This document shows positions 29,421-37,880 of a DNA stretch of 64,000 nt, one piece after another. This DNA is from Microlunatus phosphovorus NM-1 (GTDB taxonomy: Bacteria > Actinomycetota > Actinomycetes > Propionibacteriales > Propionibacteriaceae): assembly GCF_000270245.1 (NCBI RefSeq), contig NC_015635.1, forward strand, positions 1,860,001 to 1,924,000, written 5' to 3'. The notes under the pieces are model-generated. The model saw nothing but the letters and a program-made list of their open reading frames with translations, ran no database searches and was not told the DNA's origin. Within the stretch, counting starts at the first letter, position 1, and every line of letters starts with the position of its first letter. Both the position numbers and the translations under genes were made by a program.

Positions 29421-30365
29421 TCACTTCGGTGGGCTGACCAGCTCCGCCGGACGCACGATCCAGGGCGTGCATGGCAATCGCTCGGGATCGAAGCGGTGCA
29501 GCAGCGCGGTGGTGGTGACGGGCTCGCCCGGTTCCGCCAGGTTCAGTGAGGTCGCCAGCAGCCCGAGCACCCGGTCGGCTGTCCAGCCCAAGGGAGCGAG
29601 ATCGGCGAGGGTGACCGCGCCGTCTCGCTTGGCCAACCGGCGTCCCTCGCTGTTCAACGCCAGCGGGACGTGCGCGTACGTGGGCACCGGCAGTCCCAGC
29701 TGCCGAGCCAGCCAGGCCTGGGTGACGGCGGAGGACAGCAGGTCGTCGCCGCGCACCACCTGATCGACACCCGTGGCGCCGTCGTCGACGACCACCGCCA
29801 ACTGATAGGCGGCGACGCCGTCGTTCCGGCGCACCACAACGTCGTCGACCAGGCCGGTCACCTCGCCCTGCAGCAGATCGGTGATCGTGACCTCAGCCCG
29901 GTCGGCGCGGATCCGCAGGGCCGGCTCCCGCCCGGTGCGGCGACGCTCGGCCCGTTCCGCCTCGGTCAGCTCCCGGCAGGTCCCCGGATAACGCCCCGGC
30001 TCGCTGTGCGGAGCCGAGGCCGCCTCGGCGATCTCTCGCCGGGTGCAGTAGCACTCGTACGTCAGTCCGCCGCGGGCCAGTTCGGTCAGGGCATCGGCGT
30101 AGACGGCCGCGCGCTCCGACTGCACCAGCAGCGGTGGGTCGAAGTCGATCCCGAGTGATGCCAGATCGGTCCGCTGCCGGTCCGCCACGCCCGGTCGGAC
30201 CCGACCGGTGTCGAGGTCCTCGAACCGCAGCAGGAACCTCCTGCCGGTCGATCGGGCGAACAGCCAGGCCAGCAGCCCGGTGCGTAGATTGCCCAGATGC
30301 AGGTCCCCGGTCGGGCTGGGTGCATAGCGACCGGCGCCGACTCCGGTGGTCCCCGGCCAGGTCAT
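29421..30365 (-). CDS. gluQ: Glutamyl-Q tRNA(Asp) synthetase
   Basis: A 314-residue catalytic-domain paralogue of glutamyl-tRNA synthetase that attaches glutamate to queuosine in tRNA-Asp. The HIGH-like motif is GRYAPSPTGDLHLGNLRTGLLAW, the KMSKS-like motif is GRRLAKRDGAVTL, and the zinc site is YECYCTRREI with GRYPGTCREL. The anticodon-binding domain is absent, as expected. ATG at 30365 has AAGGA upstream; a longer frame to 30458 is not supported. It lies on the opposite strand inside the paf block. Confidence 0.93.
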   Translation of the reverse strand: MTWPGTTGVGAGRYAPSPTGDLHLGNLRTGLLAWLFARSTGRRFLLRFEDLDTGRVRPGVADRQRTDLASLGIDFDPPLLVQSERAAVYADALTELARGGLTYECYCTRREIAEAASAPHSEPGRYPGTCRELTEAERAERRRTGREPALRIRADRAEVTITDLLQGEVTGLVDDVVVRRNDGVAAYQLAVVVDDGATGVDQVVRGDDLLSSAVTQAWLARQLGLPVPTYAHVPLALNSEGRRLAKRDGAVTLADLAPLGWTADRVLGLLATSLNLAEPGEPVTTTALLHRFDPERLPCTPWIVRPAELVSPPK

Positions 30366-30420
30366 CGGAAATCCTTTCGAATGCTGGTAGCGTGGCCCGT
30401 CGGCACGCCGGGAGTTGAGC

Positions 30421-31452
30421 ATGACATCACGCAAGACGGAGCGGATCCTCAACCTCACGATCTGCCTGCTCGTGTCGGGCCGTTATCTGCCCAAGAGCCA
30501 GATCCGCGAGGCAGTGGAGGGGTATCACGAGCTGTCCGACGCTGCCTTCGAGCGCACCTTCGAGCGCGACAAGGACGAGTTGCGGGCCCTGGGGGTGCCG
30601 ATCGAGGTCGGCTCGTTCGACCCGCTCTTCGATGACGAGCCGGGCTACCGAATCAAGCCGTCGGAGTTCGAGCTGCCGTCGGTCGAGCTGAGCGCCGACG
30701 AGGCGGCGGTGGTCGGGGTAGCCGCTCGAGTCTGGCAGCACGCGAGCGTGGCCGAGTCGACCAGGAGCGCGCTGGCCAAGCTCCGGGCCGCCGGGGTCGA
30801 GCCGGACACCTCTCAACTGGCGGCGCTGGAGCCGTCGGTGCAGGCGCGCGAAGAGGCGTTCGAGCCGTTGTGGACCGCGGTGCTGGACCGGGTCCGGGTG
30901 TCCTTCACCTATCGGCGCGGTGAGAAGCGCACGCTGGAGCCCTGGGGGATGACGGCGTCCAAGGGACGTTGGTATGTGATCGGCTGGGACACCGACCGGA
31001 AGGCCACCCGGATGTTCAAGCTGACCCGGATCCTCGACAAGCCGCGCCGGGTCTCCAAGGTCGGCGCCTACCAGGTGCCCGAAGACCTGGATCTGCGGGC
31101 GTTGGCCCGGTCGCTTGCGCCGAAGGAACCGCACCGCACGGCCCTGATCGCCGTTCGCGGCGCGAAGGGACCGACGTTGCGTCGCCGCGGTCAGCTGGCC
31201 GAGGGCGTGGGCGAGATCCCGTTGCCGGCGGGTTTCGAGACCTTCACCGTGCCGTTCTCCGACCTGCGCACGCTGGCGGAGGAGGTCGTCCGGTACGGGG
31301 CTGATGTCGTGGTGCTTGATCCTCCCGAGCTGCGGGACCGGGTGCTCACCATGCTGACGGCGGTGGCCGTGACCGTTGATGAGCTGCGTGACCGGAGCCG
31401 GGAACGTGTGCAAGACAACGTGGATCTCGGTGGCGGGCGGGCCTCGGCATGA
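30421..31452 (+). CDS. pafB: WYL-domain transcriptional regulator PafB
   Basis: A 343-residue regulator with an N-terminal winged helix (RKTERILNLTICLLVSGRYLPKSQIREAVEGYHELSDAAFERTFERDKDELRALGVPIE) and a WYL domain (TLEPWGMTASKGRWYVIGWDTDRKATRMFKLTRI) plus a C-terminal WCX domain. In mycobacteria PafB and PafC together activate many DNA-damage genes independently of LexA, and this pair is expected to do the same. ATG at 30421 has GGGAG upstream. TAGCGT at 30388-30393 may be its -10. It overlaps pafC by ATGA. Confidence 0.93.
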   Translation: MTSRKTERILNLTICLLVSGRYLPKSQIREAVEGYHELSDAAFERTFERDKDELRALGVPIEVGSFDPLFDDEPGYRIKPSEFELPSVELSADEAAVVGVAARVWQHASVAESTRSALAKLRAAGVEPDTSQLAALEPSVQAREEAFEPLWTAVLDRVRVSFTYRRGEKRTLEPWGMTASKGRWYVIGWDTDRKATRMFKLTRILDKPRRVSKVGAYQVPEDLDLRALARSLAPKEPHRTALIAVRGAKGPTLRRRGQLAEGVGEIPLPAGFETFTVPFSDLRTLAEEVVRYGADVVVLDPPELRDRVLTMLTAVAVTVDELRDRSRERVQDNVDLGGGRASA

Positions 31453-32417
31453 TGACCTCCCGCGCCCAGGTGCGCCGCTTGTTGTCCCTGGTGCCTTATC
31501 TGCGCGAGCACGACGGCGCACCGTTGACCGAGGTCGCTGCGGCTTTCGGGATCAGCCCGGTGACCCTGCGGGCAGATCTGGACGTGCTGTGGATGTGCGG
31601 CATGCCGGGTCTCACCCCCGGCGACCTGATCGACATCGACATGGACGCCGTCGACGGCGAGGGCGTCATTCACCTCTCCAACGCCGACTATCTGCCCCGG
31701 CCGTTGCGGTTGTCGGCGGATGAGGCGTTGGCCTTGGTGCTGGCGCTGCGGACGCTGCGGGGGATTGCCGGGCCCGGCAAACGGGCGGCGATCGACTCCG
31801 CGCTCGCGAAGCTGGAGGCGGTCGCGGGCAGTCAGGCTCATTCCGAGCAGGCTGCGGTGTTGGTGCAGGGAGCACGCGACGACATCCAGGCCCGCGTCAC
31901 CGATGCCTTGCAGCAGGGCAAGCGGCTCGATCTCACGTATGACGTCGCCACCCGGGCAGAGACCACCCGTCGACAGGTGGATCCGCTGCGGGTGTTCGTC
32001 CTGGATGGCTACGGCTATCTGGATGCCTGGTGCTATCTGGCCGGTGGCCTGCGTACCTTCCGGCTGGATCGGATCGCCGCGGTCGAGGTCACCGAGATCG
32101 ACGTCGCCGAGCATGCGGTCGAGTTGCGTGACCTGTCCGGTGGTTGGTTCGACACGCTGACCGACGCGCCGCTGGTGACCTTGGAGCTCGATCCGCAGGC
32201 GGCCTGGATCGCGGAGTACTACCCGACCGAGCAGGTGACCGGGCGGCCTGAAGGAGGTCTGGTCGTCACGTTGCGGGTCACCCATCCGCTCTGGCTGGAG
32301 GGCATGCTGCTGCGCCTCGGCGGGCACGCCCGGGTGCTCAGCCCCGAAGGTGCGGGAGACTCGGCGGCTCAGGTGGCGCGCGAGGCGATCGAGCAGTACG
32401 CCGCGCTCGGTCTGTAG
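31449..32417 (+). CDS. pafC: WYL-domain transcriptional regulator PafC
   Basis: A 322-residue partner of PafB. The helix-turn-helix is RRLLSLVPYLREHDGAPLTEVAAAFGISPVTLRADLDVLWMCGMPG, and the WYL domain is VDPLRVFVLDGYGYLDAWCYLAGGLRTFRLDRIAAVEV; its core keeps the usual positions with YLDAW in place of WYL-type residues. The start overlaps the pafB stop (ATGA), so both proteins should be made in equal amounts, fitting a heterodimer. Confidence 0.92.
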   Translation: MMTSRAQVRRLLSLVPYLREHDGAPLTEVAAAFGISPVTLRADLDVLWMCGMPGLTPGDLIDIDMDAVDGEGVIHLSNADYLPRPLRLSADEALALVLALRTLRGIAGPGKRAAIDSALAKLEAVAGSQAHSEQAAVLVQGARDDIQARVTDALQQGKRLDLTYDVATRAETTRRQVDPLRVFVLDGYGYLDAWCYLAGGLRTFRLDRIAAVEVTEIDVAEHAVELRDLSGGWFDTLTDAPLVTLELDPQAAWIAEYYPTEQVTGRPEGGLVVTLRVTHPLWLEGMLLRLGGHARVLSPEGAGDSAAQVAREAIEQYAALGL

Positions 32418-32426
32418 GCTGCCGGG

Positions 32427-32468
32427 GTGCTGACTGGCGTGTTATGTCCCTGGCTGGGGCTCCCATGA
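32427..32468 (+). CDS. Putative 13-residue leader peptide
   Basis: TAGGCT at 32415-32420 is followed after six bases by a GTG that opens a 13-codon frame, MLTGVLCPWLGLP. Its TGA stop overlaps the ATG of the next gene (ATGA at 32465). This looks like a leaderless mini-ORF that delivers ribosomes to the downstream gene. It could also be chance, since the next gene has an in-frame ATG at 32444. Confidence 0.3.
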   Translation: MLTGVLCPWLGLP

Positions 32469-32710
32469 CCGGGTGGCCGTTGGTGTGGGTCTTCGTCGGC
32501 ATCGCACTGGCGGGGCTGGTCATGGTGATCTGTTTCGGCGTGTGGCTGTGGCGCAAGGCGACCGCGCTGCTGCGTGAGGTCGGCGAACTGCTGGATCGGG
32601 CCGGGCAGCTGCTCGATCTGCTCGAGGAGATCGAGCAGCCGGAGTATCCGCAACCGACGGACGACATCGAGGTCCCGTCAATGGACCTCACTCCCGAGTC
32701 GGCGACGTAG
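32465..32710 (+). CDS. Small single-span membrane protein
   Basis: An 81-residue protein (88 if it starts at ATG 32444). One hydrophobic span (WPLVWVFVGIALAGLVMVICFGVWLW) is followed by an amphipathic, Leu-rich helix (ATALLREVGELLDRAGQLLDLLEEIEQP) and an acidic tail. The topology is like TatA, and it sits directly before tatA, but the conserved TatA FG hinge is missing. The function is unknown; a role near the Tat translocon is only suggested by position. Confidence 0.65.
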   Translation: MTGWPLVWVFVGIALAGLVMVICFGVWLWRKATALLREVGELLDRAGQLLDLLEEIEQPEYPQPTDDIEVPSMDLTPESAT

Positions 32711-32725
32711 GATGGCCGACGACCT

Positions 32726-32761
32726 TCGACCCGACTCAGAGGATCGACCCGACTCAGAGGA
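32726..32761. repeat. Perfect 18-bp tandem duplication carrying the tatA ribosome site
   Basis: TCGACCCGACTCAGAGGA occurs twice head to tail (32726-32743 and 32744-32761). The AGAGGA of the second copy is the ribosome-binding site of tatA, six bases before its ATG. A TAGGAT at 32708-32713 is a likely -10 for tatA. A 19-codon frame from ATG 32712 runs through both copies and ends in an ATGA overlap with tatA. Confidence 0.9.
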
Positions 32762-32767
32762 CCAGCT

Positions 32768-33049
32768 ATGACACCTCTCATCTTCAATCTCGGCCCGATG
32801 GAGCTGGTGATCATCCTGGTCATCGTGCTTCTGCTGTTCGGGGGCTCCCGGCTGGCCGGCCTGGGCAAGAGCACCGGACGGGCGCTGAAGGAGTTCAAGG
32901 AGGAGACCAAGGATCTCAAGGGGGACAAGAAGTCGGAACTCGACGCCCCCGGCGACCAGCCGTCGGCCGGGCAGCAGTCCAGCAGCCAGCAGACCCCGCA
33001 GAGCCCGATTCAGGACCCGGCGGCCAACGATGTCCGCAAGGACGGATGA
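32768..33049 (+). CDS. tatA: Sec-independent (Tat) translocase subunit TatA
   Basis: A 93-residue subunit that forms the protein-conducting part of the twin-arginine translocon. It has a short N-terminal membrane helix (GPMELVIILVIVLLLFGGSRLAGLGKSTGRALKEFKEE) with the family's FG hinge and the following amphipathic helix, then a Gln/Ser/Pro-rich cytoplasmic tail. It is followed by tatC after 29 bases. Confidence 0.95.
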   Translation: MTPLIFNLGPMELVIILVIVLLLFGGSRLAGLGKSTGRALKEFKEETKDLKGDKKSELDAPGDQPSAGQQSSSQQTPQSPIQDPAANDVRKDG

Positions 33050-33078
33050 ACTAGCGGTCACCGCCGCGAAGTCCACCT

Positions 33079-33984
33079 ATGGCACTGACCGTCCTGGGCC
33101 GCCCGGTTCGGCTGAACCTGAGTTGGCTCAAGCCACCCCCCGCACCGCCCGATGGGTCGATGACCCTGTTCGAGCACCTGCGTGAGCTGCGTTATCGGCT
33201 GATCATCGCAGCCCTGGCGATCATCGTCGGCATGATCGTCTCGGCGTTCTTCTATCCCCAGTTGCTGGACATTCTGAAGTATCCGTACAACATCGGCGTC
33301 GAGCAGCAGCAGGCAAAGGACCCGGATGCCACCAACCTGCTGGTCAACACGAACATCACCTCGCCGTTGACCCTGGCGCTGAAGGTCAGCATGGTGTCGG
33401 GCATGGTATTGACCGCGCCAGTGTGGCTCTACCAGCTGTGGGCGTTCATCATGCCCGGACTGCTGGCCAAGGAGAAGAAGTGGGCGCTGGTCTTCATCGG
33501 CTGCGCCACGCCGCTGTTCCTCGCCGGGGTCGCGCTCGGCTACTACATCATGCCCAAGGGCATCGCCGTGCTGCTCGGCTTCACCCAGTCGGGCATCACC
33601 AACCTGCAGGACATCAACGTGTTCCTGTCCTTCCTGCTCCGGGTGATGGTCGTGTTCGGGATCGCCTTCCTGATCCCGCTGATCGTGCTGATGCTCAACT
33701 TCCTCGGAGTGATCAAGGCCAGACAGCTGGCCAAGGCACGGGTGTACGTCATCTTCGCCACCTTCGTCTTCGGGGCCGTGGCAACACCGTCGACCGACCC
33801 GTTCTCGATGCTCGCCTTGGCGATTCCGATGAGTCTGCTGTTCCTGGTGGCCGAGTTGATCGCCCATGTTCACGACCGTCGCCAGGAGAAGCGGGCACTG
33901 GCCGGTGACAGGCCTGTGGTGCTGCACGACAAGGCACTCGATGACCTGCAGGAGCCCGATCCTCCGTCGCCGATCGACGACTGA
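33079..33984 (+). CDS. tatC: Sec-independent (Tat) translocase subunit TatC
   Basis: A 301-residue membrane receptor for twin-arginine signal peptides. The family signature is seen at the N-terminus (MTLFEHLRELRYRLIIAALAIIVGMIVSAFFY), and six membrane spans follow, including VSMVSGMVLTAPVWLYQLWAFIMPGLLAKEKKW. The C-terminal tail is charged. TatB is not next to it, as is usual in actinobacteria. Confidence 0.96.
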   Translation: MALTVLGRPVRLNLSWLKPPPAPPDGSMTLFEHLRELRYRLIIAALAIIVGMIVSAFFYPQLLDILKYPYNIGVEQQQAKDPDATNLLVNTNITSPLTLALKVSMVSGMVLTAPVWLYQLWAFIMPGLLAKEKKWALVFIGCATPLFLAGVALGYYIMPKGIAVLLGFTQSGITNLQDINVFLSFLLRVMVVFGIAFLIPLIVLMLNFLGVIKARQLAKARVYVIFATFVFGAVATPSTDPFSMLALAIPMSLLFLVAELIAHVHDRRQEKRALAGDRPVVLHDKALDDLQEPDPPSPIDD

Positions 33985-33987
33985 GCC

Positions 33988-34896
33988 GTGACAGATCTCG
34001 GGGCATCTGGTCGGGGACCAGGCAACATCGCTTTGGTGGTCAATCCAGCTGCCGGCAAGGGTCAGGCGCAGCGGCTGCTGCCGGAGGTCGCCGGACTGTT
34101 CCGTGATGCCGGACACCACCTGGAGATCCTGCTCAGCCGCACCGTCGACGAGGCCCGCGAGATGGCGATCGATGCCGTCGACCGGGAGGTCGGCACCCTG
34201 GTCGTGATGGGCGGCGACGGCATGATGCATCTGGGGATCAATGTGGTCGCCGACCGCCCTGGTGTCTCCAATCTCGGCATGATCCCGGCCGGCACGGGGA
34301 ACGATCTGTGCCGCGGACTCGGCATGACGTCGAAGGATCCGGTCTCGGCGGCCAGGGCCATTGCCAGCGGCACACCGCGGCCGATCGACGTGTTGAAGGT
34401 GGGTGACCGCTATGTCGGCGGGGTGGTGGCGACCGGCTTCGACGCCGCCGTCAACGCCCGGGCGAACGCGATGCCCCGACCCAAGGGTGCGCTCCGCTAT
34501 GCCATCGCCGCCCTGGTCGAGCTCGGCTCCTTCGCACCGCTGCCGTACCGGCTGACGGTCGACGGCGAGACCCGGGAGTTGGAGGGCATGCTGATCGCCG
34601 TCGGCAACAGCGCGTACTACGGCGGTGGCATGCGAGTGTGCCCGGTGGCGGACCCTGCCGACGGGCTGGCCGACCTGACCATCGTGCACACCGCGAGCCG
34701 GCTCAAGCTGCTGCGGCTGCTGCCGGAGATGTTCTCGGGAAGCTTCATCCGCGACCCCTGCGTGGAGCTGCTGCGGGCGCGCAGCGTACGGATCGAGCGC
34801 CCGGACCTGGCCGGCTATGGGGACGGCGAGCCCCTTTCGCCCGGTCCGCTGGACATCGAGGTCTGCCCCGGCCTGCTCTGCGTCTTCGCCCCCTGA
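33988..34896 (+). CDS. Diacylglycerol/lipid kinase (DagK family)
   Basis: A 302-residue lipid kinase of the DgkB/YegS group. The nucleotide site is GGDGMMHLGINVV (the family GGDG), and PAGTGNDLCRGLGM and VVATGFDAAVNARA are typical. The substrate is probably diacylglycerol or a related glycolipid precursor such as those for phosphatidylinositol mannosides. GTG at 33988 starts three bases after the tatC stop. It sits between tatC and helY, where M. tuberculosis has no such gene. Confidence 0.88.
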   Translation: MTDLGASGRGPGNIALVVNPAAGKGQAQRLLPEVAGLFRDAGHHLEILLSRTVDEAREMAIDAVDREVGTLVVMGGDGMMHLGINVVADRPGVSNLGMIPAGTGNDLCRGLGMTSKDPVSAARAIASGTPRPIDVLKVGDRYVGGVVATGFDAAVNARANAMPRPKGALRYAIAALVELGSFAPLPYRLTVDGETRELEGMLIAVGNSAYYGGGMRVCPVADPADGLADLTIVHTASRLKLLRLLPEMFSGSFIRDPCVELLRARSVRIERPDLAGYGDGEPLSPGPLDIEVCPGLLCVFAP

Positions 34897-34948
34897 CCCT
34901 CACAGCCCACGCCCGCCCGCACTCCCCGCGATCCCGGCGCCCTGACCA

Positions 34949-34995
34949 AATTCCGGTGATCTGTCCACGTCCACGGTGGACAGAAGCCCGGAAAT
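34949..34995. repeat. Long imperfect inverted repeat before helY
   Basis: The arm at 34949-34968 (ending CTGTCCAC) matches the reverse complement of 34976-34995 at 16 of 20 positions, around a seven-base centre; the inner TGTCCAC/GTGGACA is perfect. It lies just after the lipid kinase gene and 23 bases before the helY -10 element. It may be a transcription terminator or an operator. Confidence 0.6.
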
Positions 34996-35017
34996 GGGGC
35001 CTAGGTGGCGCGTTAGG

Positions 35018-35023
35018 TAGCGT
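35018..35023 (+). promoter_or_regulatory. Leaderless-type -10 element of helY (TAGCGT)
   Basis: TAGCGT (TANNNT) ends seven bases before the helY ATG at 35031, and there is no ribosome site. Confidence 0.5.
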
Positions 35024-35030
35024 GGCGGGC

Positions 35031-37880
35031 ATGGTCGAACCGAGCCCGGCGGGGGCGTACGCGCGGTTTCGCAGCAATCAGGCCACGCCGGAGTTGACCG
35101 CCTTCGCCGACGGGTACGGGTTCGGCTTCGACGACTACCAGCGCGAGGCATGTGCGCACCTGGAGAGCGGGTCCGGCGTGCTGGTCGCCGCGCCGACCGG
35201 CGCCGGCAAGACGATCGTCGGTGAGTTCGCGGTCTGGTTGGCGCTGCAGCGCGGCCGGAAGGCCTTCTACACCACCCCGATCAAGGCGCTGTCGAACCAG
35301 AAGTACGCCGACCTGGTACGTCGGCACGGTGCCGAGAACGTCGGGCTGCTGACCGGCGACTCGACCATCAACTCCGAAGCGCCCGTGGTGGTGATGACCA
35401 CCGAGGTGCTGCGGAACATGATCTACGCCGGCTCCTCGACGCTGGACAACCTCGGCTTCGTGGTGATGGACGAGGTGCACTACCTCGCCGACCGGTTCCG
35501 CGGTGCGGTCTGGGAAGAGGTCATCATCGGGCTGGCCGCCTCGATCCAGCTGGTCGCGCTCTCGGCCACGGTGAGCAACGCCGAGGAGTTCGGCGACTGG
35601 CTGTCGGAAGTCCGCGGCGAGATGGCGGTAGTCGTCTCCGAGCGTCGTCCGGTGCCGCTGTTCCAGCACGTGCTGGTCGGCAAGCGGCTCTACGACCTGT
35701 TCGCCGACGAGGCGCCGACCGCGGTCGCGCTGCCGAGCCAGTCCACCGCGGAGGTCAATCCGGCACTGGTGAAGGTGAGCAAGGAGGAGGCCCGGCACGT
35801 CCGCGACGACTCCCGCCGGCCCCGAGGCCGCAGTGGCAAGGGCAAACGCGCAGTGGCGTACGGCAGTGGCAAGTACGGCGGCGCCGCGCATCGCTCGCAC
35901 ACCGATGCCCGCTCGGGGAGGCCCCGGTCCCTGGCGGTCGCCTCGCGGCCGGACCTGGTGACAGCGCTGGACGCCGAGGGACTGCTGCCGGCCATCGTGT
36001 TCATCTTCTCCCGGCAGGGCTGCGACGCCGCCGTCGGCCAGCTGCTCGCCTCCGGCATCCGGCTGACCAATGCCGAGGAGCGCGCCGAGCTGGCCGAGAT
36101 CGCCGACCGCCACGTCGCGGGGCTGACTGCAGCCGACCTGCGGGCGTTGGACTACAGCCGATTCATGGAGGCGCTGCAGCGGGGGGTGGCCGCCCACCAC
36201 GCCGGCATGCTCCCTGCCTTCAAGGAAGCCGTCGAGGAAGCCTTCGTGAAAGGCCTGGTCAAAGCCGTCTTCGCGACCGAGACGCTGGCGCTGGGCATCA
36301 ACATGCCGGCCCGCAGCGTGGTGCTGGAGAAGCTGGTCAAGTACAACGGCGAGACCCATGCCGACATCACGCCGGGGGAATACACCCAGCTTACCGGCCG
36401 GGCAGGGCGTCGCGGCATCGACGTCGAGGGTCACGCGGTTGTGGTCTGGCAGCCCGGCCTCGACCCGCGTGCGGTCGCCGGACTGGCGTCGCGCCGCACG
36501 TACCCGCTGAAGAGCTCGTTCGCGCCGACCTACAACATGGCCGTCAACCTCGTGGGCGCCGTCGGCCGGGAAAGGGCCCGATCCCTGCTGGAGCAGTCGT
36601 TCGCGCAGTTCCAGACCGACCGTTCGGTGGTCGGGCTGGCTCGGTCGCTGGTCCGCAACAACGAGGCGATCGCCGAGCTGTGGGCCAAGGCGACGTGTGA
36701 CCGCGGGGACGCCCAGGAGTACGCGCGGCTGCGGGCCGAGATCTCCGCCGTGGAAGCCGAAGCCAGTCGGGAGCGGTCCGCCGATCGGCGCGCCGAGGCG
36801 ACCCAGACGTTGTTGTCCCTGATGCCGGGCGACATCATCCGGGTGCCCAGCGGTAAGAACCAAGGCTGGGCGGTGGTCATCGATCCCGACACGCGCAGCG
36901 GCGACCGGGACAATCCGCGGCCGCTGGTGCTGACCGAGGACCGGCACATCCGCCGACTGTCGCAGGTCGACTTCCCGGTGCCGCCGCCGGTGGCAGGGCG
37001 GATGCGGATCCCCAAGCACTTCAATCCCAAGGAGCCGGCATCGCGCCGCAATCTCGGTGCGGCCTTCCGGTCCAAGCTGGCGCAGGTCGACCTCGATCCG
37101 CAGCGCTACCGACCGGCCCGAGTCAGCGCGGAGGTGGCCGAGCAGCTCGACGAGTTGCGGGACCGGCTGCGCCGACACCCGTGCCACACCTGTCCGGACC
37201 GGGAGACCCATGCCCGCTATGCGGAGCGGGCGCTGCGGCTGGAACGGGAGAACGAGCGTGCCCAGCAGCGGGTGTCATCGCGGACCAACACCATCGCCAA
37301 CCAGTTCGACAAGATCTGTACGGTGCTGGGGTCGCTCGGCTATCTCGGTGGGGAGACCAGCGACGAGGTGACGGCCGAAGGGCGGATGCTGGCCCGGATC
37401 TATGCCGAGCTCGATCTGGTGGCCGCCGAGTGCATCCGCGCCGGCGTGTTCGACGATCTGACCCCGGCGCAACTGGTCGCCGTGCTCGCCTCGCTGGTGT
37501 ACGAGTCGCGCCGCAGCGACGACCACTGGCGCAAACCCCGGATGCCCGATCTGGTCACCGAGAACGCGATGACCACGGTCCGGCGGATCTGGCGCGAGGT
37601 GTCCCTGGTCGAGCGGGACAACCGGTTGTCTCGCGGACCGGAACCAGACATCGGGTTCAGCCAGTCGGCGTACGGCTGGGCGTCCGGCCGCCCGCTGGCC
37701 GATGTGCTCGCCGACGGTCATTTGACGGCGGGTGACTTCGTCCGCTGGGTGCGTCAGGTGCTCGACTTCGCCGGCCAGGTCGCTGATGCGGCCGGGCCCG
37801 GACCACTGCGGGAGACTGCCCATGCCGCGGTCCGTGCGATGCGACGCGGGGTGGTGGCCTACTCGCCGGACGAGGAGTGA
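35031..37880 (+). CDS. helY: DEAD/DEAH-box RNA helicase HelY (Ski2/Mtr4-like)
   Basis: A 949-residue superfamily 2 helicase. Motif I is APTGAGKTIVGEF, motif II is VVMDEVHYLADRFRG, SATVSN is motif III, and motif VI is YTQLTGRAGRRGIDVEGHA. A basic insert (SRRPRGRSGKGKRAVAYGSGKY) separates parts of the core. The C-terminal half has the DSHCT domain (LDLVAAECIRAGVFDDLTPAQLVAVLASLVYESRR). It probably unwinds RNA for decay or processing. It follows tatC as in M. tuberculosis (Rv2092c), apart from the inserted lipid kinase. The start is set by homology and by the -10 element; the frame is open further upstream. Confidence 0.95.
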   Translation: MVEPSPAGAYARFRSNQATPELTAFADGYGFGFDDYQREACAHLESGSGVLVAAPTGAGKTIVGEFAVWLALQRGRKAFYTTPIKALSNQKYADLVRRHGAENVGLLTGDSTINSEAPVVVMTTEVLRNMIYAGSSTLDNLGFVVMDEVHYLADRFRGAVWEEVIIGLAASIQLVALSATVSNAEEFGDWLSEVRGEMAVVVSERRPVPLFQHVLVGKRLYDLFADEAPTAVALPSQSTAEVNPALVKVSKEEARHVRDDSRRPRGRSGKGKRAVAYGSGKYGGAAHRSHTDARSGRPRSLAVASRPDLVTALDAEGLLPAIVFIFSRQGCDAAVGQLLASGIRLTNAEERAELAEIADRHVAGLTAADLRALDYSRFMEALQRGVAAHHAGMLPAFKEAVEEAFVKGLVKAVFATETLALGINMPARSVVLEKLVKYNGETHADITPGEYTQLTGRAGRRGIDVEGHAVVVWQPGLDPRAVAGLASRRTYPLKSSFAPTYNMAVNLVGAVGRERARSLLEQSFAQFQTDRSVVGLARSLVRNNEAIAELWAKATCDRGDAQEYARLRAEISAVEAEASRERSADRRAEATQTLLSLMPGDIIRVPSGKNQGWAVVIDPDTRSGDRDNPRPLVLTEDRHIRRLSQVDFPVPPPVAGRMRIPKHFNPKEPASRRNLGAAFRSKLAQVDLDPQRYRPARVSAEVAEQLDELRDRLRRHPCHTCPDRETHARYAERALRLERENERAQQRVSSRTNTIANQFDKICTVLGSLGYLGGETSDEVTAEGRMLARIYAELDLVAAECIRAGVFDDLTPAQLVAVLASLVYESRRSDDHWRKPRMPDLVTENAMTTVRRIWREVSLVERDNRLSRGPEPDIGFSQSAYGWASGRPLADVLADGHLTAGDFVRWVRQVLDFAGQVADAAGPGPLRETAHAAVRAMRRGVVAYSPDEE

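Noticed and set aside
35013-37211. Long open frame of 732 codons antisense to helY (and similar ones opposite recN, pyrG, tlyA/nadK and the IS4 gene)
   Set aside because: These are shadows of high-GC coding sequence: their composition is rich in His/Arg/Gln/Asp/Gly, no domain is recognisable, and the opposite strand holds a clear family member.
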